NCBI GenBank assembly: GCA_016194905.1
Contig: JACQAP010000019.1
Coordinates: 124,001-188,000, forward strand
Direction: 5' to 3'
Length of the DNA stretch: 64,000 nucleotides
Source: Betaproteobacteria bacterium
GTDB taxonomy: Bacteria; Pseudomonadota; Gammaproteobacteria; Burkholderiales; JACQAP01
Under the pieces are notes generated by a model, which did not search any database, was not told the origin of the DNA, and saw nothing but the letters and a program-made list of their open reading frames with translations. Within the stretch, counting starts at the first letter, position 1. Each line of letters opens with the position of its first letter. This document shows positions 9,474 through 18,356 of the stretch, in pieces. The translations under genes and the position numbers were made by a program.

Positions 9474-9956
9474 ATGAAGAAGACCCTGCTTTCAATCAGT
9501 CTCGTATCGCTGTTCACCGCGCTGGCCGGCTCGGCCATGGCGTTGGAGCAACGCCCGATCCTGACATTGGATGTCGCCAAGAAAATGGCGGTGGCGTGCG
9601 AAGCAAGAGCAAAACAGGAAGGCTGGAAGATGAACATCGCCATCGTCGACAACGGCGGAAATCTGAAATACTTCCTGCGCCAGGACGACGCGTTCCTGAA
9701 GAGCATAGAGATTGCCCAGCTCAAGGCCGGTACTTCGGCCGGCTTCCCCTTCTCGACGAAGCAGATCGGCGAGATTACGGCCAAGGTGCCGGGCATCGCA
9801 TTCGTACCGGGCATCGTGACCTTCGAGGGCGGATTGCCGATTCTGACTGCCGATGGCAAACAGATTGGCGCTATCGGCGTGTCGGGCGGTACCGCCGAGC
9901 AAGACGGATTGTGTGCCCAGGCTTCGGTCGAAGCAGTCAAGAATGACCTGAAGTAA
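9474..9956 (+). CDS. exported GlcG/HbpS-like (DUF336) protein
   Basis: 160 residues from ATG 9474. The signal peptide MKKTLLSISLVSLFTALAGSAMA precedes a GlcG/HbpS fold: LTLDVAKKMAVACEARAKQEGW, IAIVDNGGNLKYFLRQDDA, and the glycine-rich end IGAIGVSGGTAEQDGLCA. An ATG two codons earlier abuts the GAGAGGA ribosome site, so 9474 (spacing about 7) is the better start. HbpS binds haem or corrinoids extracellularly in Streptomyces; GlcG-type members have no settled function. A strong terminator follows directly. Confidence 0.9.
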   Translation: MKKTLLSISLVSLFTALAGSAMALEQRPILTLDVAKKMAVACEARAKQEGWKMNIAIVDNGGNLKYFLRQDDAFLKSIEIAQLKAGTSAGFPFSTKQIGEITAKVPGIAFVPGIVTFEGGLPILTADGKQIGAIGVSGGTAEQDGLCAQASVEAVKNDLK

Positions 9957-9970
9957 GCACCCTGAAAAAG

Positions 9971-10001
9971 AAAAAGCCCGGCTGTAGCAGCCGGGCTTTT
10001 T
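9971..10001. terminator. bidirectional rho-independent terminator
   Basis: A 14-bp stem (9971-9984 with 9988-10001) closed by a 3-base TAG loop contains AGCCCGGCTG / CAGCCGGGCT and is flanked by A-runs on the left and T-runs on the right. It lies between the convergent exported DUF336 gene and larB and can end transcripts from both sides. Confidence 0.93.
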
Positions 10002-10011
10002 TTCCGCCGGA

Positions 10012-10671
10012 TCAGTTCGCGCGCAGAATGCGCAACGCGGCGCACGCGGCACCGTAGCCGTTGTCGATGTTGGTCACCGTCAGTCCTGGCGAGCAACTCG
10101 CCAGCATCGCGCGCAACGCGGTTTCTCCGCCATAAGCCACACCGTAACCGACCGAGGTCGGTACACCGATCACGACACTGGATACCAGGCCGCCTATCAC
10201 GGTAGGCAGGGCTGCATCCATGCCCGCGACCGCAATGACGACTTTCATCTTGCGGATTTCCTCGATGCGCTCCAGCAAACGCCACAGCCCGGCGACGCCC
10301 ACGTCGCTGATCTCGGCGGCCGGCTCACCGTAGAAACGCAGCGTGCGTGCAGCTTCACGGCTGACCGCGGTATCCGAAGTACCGGCTGCGACGACCGCAA
10401 TCCGTGTCTCGGCGCGCAGTTCATGCGCGCCGCCGAAATAACCGGTGCGCGAAAGCGGATCGTAGTCGATGGCGGCGCGATGGCTTTGAGAAAGTCCCGC
10501 GAACTGCTCGGGCAGCAGACGCGTGAGCAGTAAGTGCCGGCTTTTTCCCTGCACCTGGTCGAGGATCACCGAAAGATGGGCGATCGACTTCGACGCGCAC
10601 AGCACCGCTTCCTCCAGCCCGGTGCGGGCATCGCGCGCAAAATCCAGCATTACATCCTTATGCAAAGTCAT
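10012..10671 (-). CDS. larB: nickel pincer cofactor biosynthesis protein LarB
   Basis: 219-residue carboxylase/hydrolase that in the known pathway carboxylates and hydrolyses nicotinic acid adenine dinucleotide, the first step of nickel-pincer nucleotide synthesis. The C-terminal PurE-like part shows VVAAGTSD, SVGYGVAYGG, the cysteine of LASCSPGL (C193, matching the LarB cysteine that bonds the pyridine ring) and NIDNGYGAA. The N-terminal part (LDFARDARTGLEEAVLCASKS) is shorter than in many LarB proteins. It is the last gene of the lar cluster, separated from larE by a 214-base repeat-bearing gap. Confidence 0.93.
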   Translation of the reverse strand: MTLHKDVMLDFARDARTGLEEAVLCASKSIAHLSVILDQVQGKSRHLLLTRLLPEQFAGLSQSHRAAIDYDPLSRTGYFGGAHELRAETRIAVVAAGTSDTAVSREAARTLRFYGEPAAEISDVGVAGLWRLLERIEEIRKMKVVIAVAGMDAALPTVIGGLVSSVVIGVPTSVGYGVAYGGETALRAMLASCSPGLTVTNIDNGYGAACAALRILRAN

Positions 10672-10693
10672 TCATCTACACCCTAAGATCGTC

Positions 10694-10868
10694 GACGCAG
10701 AGTTCACAGAGGGATAAAGAGAGAAAACCGGAGAAATGCCATCGGCAAAATATGAAAATAACGTGCCGTAGGATCAATGGCATGTACATCTACATTTCTC
10801 AACTTTTATTGTCTCTGTTTCGTCTTTCTCTGTGTCCTCTCTTGTTTTTCCTCTGCGTCCTCTGCGTC
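10694..10868. repeat. intergenic inverted-repeat element made of GCAGAGGA-like units
   Basis: Fills the gap between larE and larB. The left arm (10694-10733) reads GACGCAGAG, CACAGAGGG, AAAGAGAG. The right arm (10810-10868) is roughly its complement, with CTCTGTGTCC and the doublet CTCTGCGTCCTCTGCGTC. The centre is AT-richer and unlike the flanks. No reading frame here looks coding. A similar element lies at 33266-33406. Confidence 0.75.
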
Positions 10869-10885
10869 AACGCTTTTGAATTGGC

Positions 10886-11710
10886 TTAAGCGGCGTCGCG
10901 CTCAAGACGGACGAGAAATGCACTGCCGGTGCGATAAGGCGCCAGCGACACCGCGTACTCGAATCCGCCATCACGAAACAACGTGCCGACATCGCCTTCA
11001 ATCGCATCGCGTGCCGCCGAATCCAGCGCAGCGAGCTTCTGTTCATCGAGTTCTATCACCACGCCCGTGGCGCGTACCCGGCAACGCACCGTGCGCGGGG
11101 CGAGCGATCTCGACACCAGGAGTTCCGCGGCATGCACCAGCTTGAGCATGTCCGGATCGATCGCGATGCCGGTTTCGATGCGGCTCGACAGACAGGGTGC
11201 GGAAGGCAGCTCGGCGACGTCCCCGAGATCGAGATGGCGCGCGATGGCGCGCACCGTTTTCTTGTCGATGCCGGCTTCGACGAACGGATGGCGCACGCCG
11301 TGGTTCTTTGCCGCGTCCAGACCCGGGCGGTATTCGCCGAGATCGTCGAGGTTCGTGCCGGCGACGATTTGCGCCGTCGTATGCGGCACCAGTACGCCAT
11401 ACAGATTGGTCTTGCAGTAAAAGCAGCGATTTACCGGGTTGCTGCGATAGTTCGCATCGCCAAACTCACCCGCGTCGACCACCGACAACTTCCAGCCTTC
11501 GCGCGCTGCAAGCGTGCGCACGCGATCGGTTGCTTCCCGCGGCACGGCGGGAGAAACTGCATGGAACATTTCGACTTCGCCGCGCAATGTGCGATGAGCG
11601 AGTGTTGCCAGCGTCAGGCTGTCCACGCCGCCGCTCACCGCAACTGCAACGGGTCCGATGTCACGCAGGACGCTCTCCAGTTTCGCCAGAGTGTCCTTCA
11701 CGTCGCTCAC
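10886..11710 (-). CDS. larE: ATP-dependent sulfur transferase LarE (nickel pincer cofactor)
   Basis: 274-residue PP-loop enzyme that inserts sulfur into the NaMN-derived precursor of the nickel-pincer nucleotide. The PP-loop SGGVDS is at 26-31. Three cysteines stand out: C96 and C99 in NRCFYCKTNLYG, and C173 in PSAPCLSSRI, the position of the sacrificial cysteine of Lactobacillus plantarum LarE. I start at GTG 11710 because it has AAGGA six bases upstream and overlaps the larC stop as GTGA; a TTG two codons earlier is too close to the ribosome site. Confidence 0.94.
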   Translation of the reverse strand: MSDVKDTLAKLESVLRDIGPVAVAVSGGVDSLTLATLAHRTLRGEVEMFHAVSPAVPREATDRVRTLAAREGWKLSVVDAGEFGDANYRSNPVNRCFYCKTNLYGVLVPHTTAQIVAGTNLDDLGEYRPGLDAAKNHGVRHPFVEAGIDKKTVRAIARHLDLGDVAELPSAPCLSSRIETGIAIDPDMLKLVHAAELLVSRSLAPRTVRCRVRATGVVIELDEQKLAALDSAARDAIEGDVGTLFRDGGFEYAVSLAPYRTGSAFLVRLERDAA

Positions 11711-12966
11711 TTGCAATCCTTGCGCAAGACAACCTGTTCGGCTTCGCGCTGCAGTCGTTCGCGTTCTGCGCGGCCGCCGATCACATTCAACAGATCGTCG
11801 GCTTCCACTTTTGCGGTTTTTCTGCCCGGACGTTCGGCAACCTTCACCCGCATCTGCCGGCCTGCGGCCTCGACCGTAGTGCTGGCGCGCGCGAGCTTGC
11901 GGCGCTGCATGACCTGATAACGCAGGCCAATGGTCGTGGTTTCGCTAAAGCAGGCATCGAATACGCCGTCCATGTCCGCGACGTCGGCGAGCAGTTGGAT
12001 ATGCATGGTCATCCTGCCCTTCTTGCCGAACGCAGGCGTCTGCAGCACATCCAGCACCGACGGATGCGAACGCAGCTTGTCGAGCGCGATCGCAAGATCC
12101 TCCGGCGTCTGATCGTCCACTTCGAACTGAACTTGCGCGACTTCGTCACTGCCGCGACTCTCCCGGGCTTCCTCGAAAGCCAGAACGCGAAGCACATTGC
12201 TGATGCCAGGGAAAGTCCGGGCGCCGAATCCGATGCCGGTGCGCAGCAGCCGGCGTGAGCGGCGCGATGCAGCCTGAGTGCAACCCAGATGCCGCAAAAT
12301 CGCTGCGCCGGTCGGCGTAACGCGTTCACCCTCGAGGCCGTCATCGGTAAACTCGAATCCCTCGAGCAGCAGCACCGTGGCGGGCGTGGGAACGGGCAGC
12401 ATGCCGTGCGCCGTTTTCACCTTGCCGCGCCCGAGCGGAAGGCTGCTCACCGACCAGGTGGACGCCACAGCATCGATCAGAGCCATGGGTTCGATCAGAG
12501 CCCCGGTTTCGATCAGAGCCACGGCGTCGATCAGATACGCCGCGCCGACGATATCGGCAATCGAATCCCATTCGCCAAGTTCGTGGAAACTGACGGTATC
12601 GACGGTCTTGCCGTGAACCTTCGCTTCAGCTTCTGCCAGCACGCTGAAAATTTCTATCGCGTGCGTCCGTACCGCCGGGGTCAGCGCACAGGCCTGCAGA
12701 TGAGTGCGGATATCGGCGAACGGGGTATGCGGATGATGGTGCGCGGCAACCATCAGTTCGGCCACGCGCGGTTCGATCACGCGGAAGCGCAACCCGGTCA
12801 GGGCGTGGTCCTGATGCTCGGCGAAGCCGACGTGAACGTCCGCCGGTAGGCCCGCGGCGCGAATCGCCGCCAGCACGCCGTCGCGCAGATCGGGAAACGC
12901 GTCGAGCATGGCGGCGATGAACATATCGCCTGCCACGCCTCCGACCGCGTCGAGATGGATGTGCAT
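11707..12966 (-). CDS. larC: nickel pincer cofactor biosynthesis protein LarC (nickel insertion)
   Basis: 419-residue CTP-dependent nickel insertase. It begins MHIHLDAVGGVAGDMFIAAM, typical of LarC, and contains SFHELGEWDSIADIVGAA and LPLGRGKVKTAHGMLPVP. In L. plantarum LarC is made from two ORFs by frameshifting; here it is one uninterrupted gene. Between DIVGAAYLIDAV and WSVSSLPLG lies an extra hexapeptide repeat (IETGAL-IEPMAL-IDAVAS). It overlaps larE by four bases and starts 27 bases after the larA stop. Confidence 0.93.
   Translation of the reverse strand: MHIHLDAVGGVAGDMFIAAMLDAFPDLRDGVLAAIRAAGLPADVHVGFAEHQDHALTGLRFRVIEPRVAELMVAAHHHPHTPFADIRTHLQACALTPAVRTHAIEIFSVLAEAEAKVHGKTVDTVSFHELGEWDSIADIVGAAYLIDAVALIETGALIEPMALIDAVASTWSVSSLPLGRGKVKTAHGMLPVPTPATVLLLEGFEFTDDGLEGERVTPTGAAILRHLGCTQAASRRSRRLLRTGIGFGARTFPGISNVLRVLAFEEARESRGSDEVAQVQFEVDDQTPEDLAIALDKLRSHPSVLDVLQTPAFGKKGRMTMHIQLLADVADMDGVFDACFSETTTIGLRYQVMQRRKLARASTTVEAAGRQMRVKVAERPGRKTAKVEADDLLNVIGGRAERERLQREAEQVVLRKDCK
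12475..12534. repeat. 18-base tandem repeat inside larC
   Basis: Three consecutive imperfect 18-base units (12475-12492, 12493-12510, 12511-12528), each beginning GATCAGAGCC, with a partial fourth GATCAG after them. Read on the minus strand they encode six-residue units of the form (I)(D/E)xxAL. The unit length is a multiple of three, so the larC frame is kept. Confidence 0.85.
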
Positions 12967-12993
12967 ACCGGAAGACCCGGGAAGCCGCAGCGA

Positions 12994-14319
12994 CTAGGCC
13001 GCCGCGTGCTCCCGGTGTTTGCCCAGCATCGGGTAGAGATTGCCCTTTGCATCGAACTTGAACGGCTCGGGGCTGCCGACAATTTCGAACAGCGACGGGT
13101 TTGCCTTGATGATCGGCAGCATCGGCTCCGAGACATGGATGTCCATGATCTCGAGCGTGGTCGCAATGCGCACGATCTTGGTGTCCTGCGACTTGACCCT
13201 GACCACGGTCTTGACGGCGAGACGGATCGCGTCTTCGTCGGTGTTCATGATGATCGGGATCGCGCCGCCGTCCAGATACGTCGATGTAATGATGTTGGCG
13301 TAAGTCTTGGCGACATCGAGTTCCTTGTACAGCTTCATGGTCGTCACGTCCGCACCGCCGATGCCGCAGGCGTTGCCGTAAGTTTCCGGCGTAAGGCCGA
13401 GCACCGCGATTTTCTTCACGAAGGGCTTCATGTTCCATTCGATGAAGCGGCAGTTGCGGCCGGTGATGTTGGGATCCATGCCCGAACCGGAAATGTTCTT
13501 GCCGATCTTTTCCACCACCAGCACGTCGATCTCGTCGAATTGCAGGCGCGGCATCAGTTCCTTGGCCTTGGCGAGCAACACGGGTTCACGTTCGAATATC
13601 TGCTCGGACGGGACGATCTCGATGATCGCGGTTTCGTCCGCGGCGTTTTCCACCATGGCGACGCCGAACAGGACGTTCTTCCGGGCGATGATGAGCTTCG
13701 CCACCTTGGGCAGCAGTTCGCCGAACATGTCCATGCCGTAAGTGTGCAGCGTGGTGGCGCCGATGATCTTGCCCATGCCGATGGCCAGCATCTTGACGAT
13801 GCCGGATTCGATCTGCGCGCGGAAGTTGGTGTGCGGCTTGACGCGCGGGATGATGACGACTGCGTCGGCTTCGGCGGCATGCTTATCCATGTAAACGGGC
13901 ATGCCATCGTCAAGCTTGCCCAGTTCCACGACGTCCATGCCGGACCTGATCGGGCAACCGACATAGTTTTCCGTGATGCCATAGCCTTCCAGCACTTCGC
14001 GCTGGCCTTCGGCGGTTGCGCCGCCGTGGCTGCCCATGGCCGGAAAGATGAAAGGCTTGGCACCGAGCGCCTTGAGCTCGGCGACCACTGCCTTGGCGCA
14101 TTCGGCTATGTTGTTGATGCCGCGCGAACCGCAACCGACTGCGATGGTCATCCCCGGCTTGATCTTGGCCCGCACTTCGGGGCGCTTGAACTGTTCGACG
14201 ACCGTCTTGGTGACACTGTCGAGTTTCTTGGTCTGGAACTTCTGGCGCACATGCACCATGCGCGGCAGGGCAACATCGAGTCCGCCGGCCATGTTGACTT
14301 CGATGCGATCACCAATCAT
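12994..14319 (-). CDS. larA: LarA-family nickel-pincer enzyme (lactate racemase family, DUF2088)
   Basis: 441-residue enzyme of the family whose founder racemises lactate with a Ni-pincer cofactor. Residues matching the LarA active site appear in order: H98 in MGSHGGAT, H163 in VKPHTNF, K176 in SGIVKMLAIGMGK (cofactor-bound lysine position) and H192 in TTLHTYG. The substrate may not be lactate: family members act on several 2-hydroxyacids. I start at ATG 14319, which has GGAGG eight bases upstream, rather than the ATG at 14334 that contains this ribosome site. Maturation genes larC, larE and larB follow on the same strand. Confidence 0.88.
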   Translation of the reverse strand: MIGDRIEVNMAGGLDVALPRMVHVRQKFQTKKLDSVTKTVVEQFKRPEVRAKIKPGMTIAVGCGSRGINNIAECAKAVVAELKALGAKPFIFPAMGSHGGATAEGQREVLEGYGITENYVGCPIRSGMDVVELGKLDDGMPVYMDKHAAEADAVVIIPRVKPHTNFRAQIESGIVKMLAIGMGKIIGATTLHTYGMDMFGELLPKVAKLIIARKNVLFGVAMVENAADETAIIEIVPSEQIFEREPVLLAKAKELMPRLQFDEIDVLVVEKIGKNISGSGMDPNITGRNCRFIEWNMKPFVKKIAVLGLTPETYGNACGIGGADVTTMKLYKELDVAKTYANIITSTYLDGGAIPIIMNTDEDAIRLAVKTVVRVKSQDTKIVRIATTLEIMDIHVSEPMLPIIKANPSLFEIVGSPEPFKFDAKGNLYPMLGKHREHAAA

Positions 14320-14414
14320 TTCAGCATCCTCCATCCAGTATGGTTTTTTGGCGCCGCTGACCCGGAAATGGCCACACAGCGAAGAACGAACATTTTACTC
14401 CAGTGCGCCCTTCC

Positions 14415-15881
14415 CTAGCCAACCGGTAGCGCGCGGTACAGATCGAGGTATTGCTGTGCGCGGGCTTCCCAGCTGAAGTCCCGCTTCATGCCATTCTTCT
14501 GCAATTGCCGCCAGATTCTCTTGTCGTGATAAGCGGCAACGGCCCGGCGGCAGTTCTCCAGCAGCGTGGCCGGGTCGAGCGGCGCAAATACGAATCCGGT
14601 CGCCATGTGATTCTTCAAGGCTGCCGGAGTGCAATCGACCACCGAATCGCGCAATCCGCCAGTACCGTGCACCAGCGGCGGCGTGCCGTAACGCTGGCTG
14701 TACATCTGGTTCAGTCCGCAGGGTTCGAAACGCGAGGGCATCGCGAACAAGTCCGCACCGGCTTCGATCTGGTGAGAAAGGCTTTCGTCGAATCCGATCT
14801 GTACGGCGACCTTGCCGGCGTGACGCTGTGCGAGCGCCTGGAAACGGCGCTGCAACGCCGGGTCACCCGAGCCGAGGACGACCAGCTGCGCCGGCAGCTT
14901 CACGAGGTCGTCCGCAACGTCAGCCAGGACATCGGGGCCTTTCTGGTCCGTCAATCGGCTCACCGCCCCGAACAGTGGCGTCTCCGGCGCGTCCCGCAGG
15001 CCCATGCGCCGCTGCAGCGCGCGCTTGTTGTCCTGCTTCGCCGCCAATCTCGACGCGTTGTAATAGCGCTCGATGTAGGGATCCGATTCCGGATCCCACG
15101 CATCGACGTCGATGCCGTTGAGAATTCCGGTGAGCACGTCTTTGCGATGGGCAAGCAGGCCCTGCAGCCCCATCCCCAGCGGTTCACTCTGGATCTCCTG
15201 GGCATAGCTGGGGCTCACCGTCGTGATGCGGTCGGCGAATCGCAGTCCGCCCTTCAGGAAAGACATGTTGCCGTAGTACTCCACGCCGTCGATGGTGAAC
15301 GCCTGCGGCGGCAGTCCAAGCCGGTTCGCGCTCTGCAGTGGGAAAATGCCCTGGAACGCGAGATTGTGAATGGTCATAACGGTGCGTGCCCGCGGCCCGT
15401 GCACGTAGTTCAGATAGACCGGCGTGAGCCCGGTCTGCCAATCGTTGCAGTGGACGATATCCGGCTTCCAGGAGGGAAACGGCGAGCCGGGCGTGGATAG
15501 CAGCGCACCAACGTAGGACAGCAAGCCGAAACGCAGGTCGTTATCCGGCCAATCTGTGGCGGAGCCATCCTGATACGGACCGCCGCTGCGATCGTAGATC
15601 GGACACTCGACCACGAGCAGCGGCAACCCCGACGGGAGTTTCGAGGCGATCAAAGTCGCGGGAGGTACGCCGGGCAATCCCGGCAACATTGCGACACGGC
15701 TCCTGGTCTTGAGCGCCTCCATGACCTGCGGATAACCCGCCACGAGCACGCGAACATCCACACCGAGCGCGCTCAGCGCCACGGGCAGCGCGGCACTGAC
15801 ATCAGCCAGTCCGCCGGTCTTGATCAGCGGCGCGACTTCGGACGTCGCGAAGAGGACCTTGAGTTTCTCAGTTACGGCCAT
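14415..15881 (-). CDS. glgA: glycogen synthase (ADP-glucose type, GT5)
   Basis: 488-residue glucosyltransferase that extends alpha-1,4-glucan from ADP-glucose. KTGGLAD at 21-27 is the sugar-nucleotide binding motif; HCNDWQTG, TIHNLAFQG and the C-terminal RFEPCGLNQMY, GTGGLRD block are characteristic. Length matches bacterial GlgA. It lies downstream of glgB on the minus strand, 69 bases after its stop, and upstream of larA. Confidence 0.97.
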   Translation of the reverse strand: MAVTEKLKVLFATSEVAPLIKTGGLADVSAALPVALSALGVDVRVLVAGYPQVMEALKTRSRVAMLPGLPGVPPATLIASKLPSGLPLLVVECPIYDRSGGPYQDGSATDWPDNDLRFGLLSYVGALLSTPGSPFPSWKPDIVHCNDWQTGLTPVYLNYVHGPRARTVMTIHNLAFQGIFPLQSANRLGLPPQAFTIDGVEYYGNMSFLKGGLRFADRITTVSPSYAQEIQSEPLGMGLQGLLAHRKDVLTGILNGIDVDAWDPESDPYIERYYNASRLAAKQDNKRALQRRMGLRDAPETPLFGAVSRLTDQKGPDVLADVADDLVKLPAQLVVLGSGDPALQRRFQALAQRHAGKVAVQIGFDESLSHQIEAGADLFAMPSRFEPCGLNQMYSQRYGTPPLVHGTGGLRDSVVDCTPAALKNHMATGFVFAPLDPATLLENCRRAVAAYHDKRIWRQLQKNGMKRDFSWEARAQQYLDLYRALPVG

Positions 15882-15950
15882 TGCGGTTTTTGTATTTCGA
15901 CTTGTCGGCGCGTTTCGGTCGTGAGTGCCGTGAAACTCCCTTCGTCGTTT

Positions 15951-18137
15951 TCACGGCCTTTCATGCCGCAGGATGAGCGCTCCCAGGGGCGGCAATGTGA
16001 CGGCGGCCGATTGATCGTGGCCCATCCAGGGAAAAGGCTGCGAAGGAATGATGCCGGCGTTGCCGGCATTGGAGCCGGCGTAGAACACCGAATCGCTGTT
16101 GAACGCTTCCCGCCAGTTACCGGATTTCGGCAAACCGACGCGATAGCCGTGCCTCGGTACCGGCGTGAAATTGAGCGCCACCACAATGGATGATCCGTCG
16201 CGGGCGCGGCGCTCGAAGCACAGAATCGACTGGTCCGCGTCGTTGCAGTCGATCCAGCGGAAACCGTCCAGTTCGAAGTCGAGTTCGTGCAAGGCCGGTT
16301 CGTCGCGGTAAAGGCGCGAAAGATCGCGCATCATGGTCTGCACCCCACGGTGCCAGTCGATGCCGAGCAGCCCCCAGTCGAGTTCCCCGCCCGCGCGCCA
16401 CTCGCGTCCCTGCGCAATTTCGTTGCCCATGAAGGTGAGTTTCTTGCCGGACGCGACGAACTGGTAGGCGATCAGCAATCTCACATTGGCGAATTTCTGC
16501 CAGGCGTCCCCAGGCATCTTGCCGAGCAGCGATCCCTTGCCGTGCACCACTTCGTCATGCGACAGCGGCAGCAGGAAATTCTCGCTGTAAGCGTAAACCT
16601 GGCCAAAGGTGAGCTGGTTGTGGTGGAAGCGGCGGTGCACCGGATCGTTCTGCATGTACGACAGCGTGTCGTTCATCCAGCCCATGTTCCACTTCATCGA
16701 GAATCCGAGCCCGCCGAGATACACCGGCCGCGAAACCATCGGCCAGGCGGTGGATTCTTCGGCGCAGGTCAGCGCGCCGGGAAAATCGCGATGCACCATC
16801 ACATTCAGTTCGCGCAGGAACTCGATGGCTTCCAGATTTTCGCGCCCGCCGTACTTGTTCGGAATCCACTCGCCGGCCTTGCGCGAGTAATCGAGATAGA
16901 GCATCGAGGCGACCGCATCGACCCGCAATCCGTCGATGTGGCACTCCGCCAGCCAGTAGTGCGCGCTGGACAGCAGGAAGCTTTTTACCTCCTTGCGCCC
17001 ATAGTTGAAAATATGCGTGCCCCAATCCTGGTGGAAACCCAGGCGGGGATCTTCGTGTTCGTAAAGCGCGGTGCCGTCGAAGCGCGCCAGTGAAAACGCA
17101 TCGGTCGGGAAATGCGCGGGTACCCAGTCGAGGATGACGCCTATGGAGGCCTGGTGGCAGGCATCGACGAAGGCTTTGAATGCGTCGGCCGTGCCGAACC
17201 GGCTGGTCACCGCGAAGTAGCCCGTGGTCTGGTAGCCCCAGGATTCGTCCAGGGGGTGTTCGGATACCGGTAACAGTTCGATATGCGTGTAACCCAGCTC
17301 GACGACGTACGGGATCAGGCTTTGTGCCAGTTCCGCGTAGGTGTAAAAACGGCCGTCGGGGTGCCGCCGCCACGAGCCCGCGTGCACTTCGTAGATATTG
17401 ACCGGGGCATGCAGCCAGTCCCAGCGGGAGCGGGCGCTCATCCACTCCTGGTCGCGCCAGGCATACTCATCGGCGACGACTTGCGCGGCCGTGCCGGGAC
17501 GCAATTCGTGAAAACGGGCATAGGGATCGGTCTTGACCAAGACTTCGCCGGTGGCGCGGTTGCGGATCTCGTACTTGTAGAGCGTACCGGCATCGATGCC
17601 GGGAATGAACAACTCCCATACCCCGCTCAACCCGTGCGCGGACATCGGGTGCGCGCGCCCGTCCCAACGATTGAATTCACCGACTACGCTGACCCTCGCG
17701 GCATTCGGCGCCCAGCAGGCGAAGCGCGCGCCACTGACGCCTTCGCGCTGCTCGAGACGGCTGCCGAGTACGCGATAGGCTTGTTCCAGGCGGCCTTCGT
17801 TGAACAGGTACAAATCGTTCGCGCCGATGGCCGGTACAAATGTGTAGGGATCGCAGGTTTCGAACTCCCGTCCCGATTCGCTGATCCGCAACACGACCGG
17901 GTGCGCCGGCGGATCGGCACCCTGCCAGGCGAATACCCCCTGCGCATGGACGCGTTTCATGGGCGCGAATCCTGCCGCCGTGCGCACCGAAACGCTCGTG
18001 GCGTAAGGCCGGAACACGCGCAAGGACCAGTCCCGGCCGGCGCGGTGCAACCCAAGCAGGCTGAACGGATCGTGGTGGCGGGCGCCAACCAGGGCCTCTA
18101 GATCATCGGCTGCGGGCAATTGGAAAGTGTGGATCAT
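15951..18137 (-). CDS. glgB: 1,4-alpha-glucan branching enzyme
   Basis: 728 residues from ATG 18137, the same length as E. coli GlgB. It makes alpha-1,6 branches in glycogen. N-terminal CBM48-type modules ([32 protein letters not shown]) precede a GH13 barrel with nucleophile D407 in [12 protein letters not shown], acid/base region CAEEST (E460) and [22 protein letters not shown] longer reading from 18269 adds 44 residues that look untranslated. No ribosome site is clear at either start. It is divergent from glgC. Confidence 0.96.
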   Translation of the reverse strand: MIHTFQLPAADDLEALVGARHHDPFSLLGLHRAGRDWSLRVFRPYATSVSVRTAAGFAPMKRVHAQGVFAWQGADPPAHPVVLRISESGREFETCDPYTFVPAIGANDLYLFNEGRLEQAYRVLGSRLEQREGVSGARFACWAPNAARVSVVGEFNRWDGRAHPMSAHGLSGVWELFIPGIDAGTLYKYEIRNRATGEVLVKTDPYARFHELRPGTAAQVVADEYAWRDQEWMSARSRWDWLHAPVNIYEVHAGSWRRHPDGRFYTYAELAQSLIPYVVELGYTHIELLPVSEHPLDESWGYQTTGYFAVTSRFGTADAFKAFVDACHQASIGVILDWVPAHFPTDAFSLARFDGTALYEHEDPRLGFHQDWGTHIFNYGRKEVKSFLLSSAHYWLAECHIDGLRVDAVASMLYLDYSRKAGEWIPNKYGGRENLEAIEFLRELNVMVHRDFPGALTCAEESTAWPMVSRPVYLGGLGFSMKWNMGWMNDTLSYMQNDPVHRRFHHNQLTFGQVYAYSENFLLPLSHDEVVHGKGSLLGKMPGDAWQKFANVRLLIAYQFVASGKKLTFMGNEIAQGREWRAGGELDWGLLGIDWHRGVQTMMRDLSRLYRDEPALHELDFELDGFRWIDCNDADQSILCFERRARDGSSIVVALNFTPVPRHGYRVGLPKSGNWREAFNSDSVFYAGSNAGNAGIIPSQPFPWMGHDQSAAVTLPPLGALILRHERP

Positions 18138-18356
18138 CGTGGCGGGACGGGCGGCGTCATGCGCCGTCAGGGAATTCGTGACGGCAGACGACGTCGCACC
18201 TATTATAAGCAGAGCCCTCCGGTTCAGGCCTTTCTTTAGTGCCGGCTGGAAATCCGACGGCGAACCCATGGACGGCGGACGGCCACGGCATGGGTAAAAG
18301 CCAGCAGGAGTGCGGGCCGCAAACCCGATCGTTCAACGTCTGCATCAGGAACAATC
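18138..18356. promoter_or_regulatory. divergent control region between glgB and glgC
   Basis: 219 bases from which the leftward glgB-glgA and rightward glgC-GH57-GH57 units must both be expressed. A ribosome site CAGGAAC precedes glgC. I cannot point to a confident -35/-10 pair. Confidence 0.4.

Noticed and set aside
10777-11145. 122-codon frame across the larE-larB gap
   Set aside because: It reads through the inverted repeat and the 3' end of larE; low-complexity and cysteine/serine-rich.
12955-14418. 487-codon plus-strand frame opposite larA
   Set aside because: Histidine/aspartate-rich antisense translation without domains; larA on the other strand has clear active-site motifs and a ribosome site.
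18138-18269. 44-residue N-terminal extension of glgB
   Set aside because: ATG 18137 gives exactly the standard 728-residue length and family start; the extension has no family similarity.
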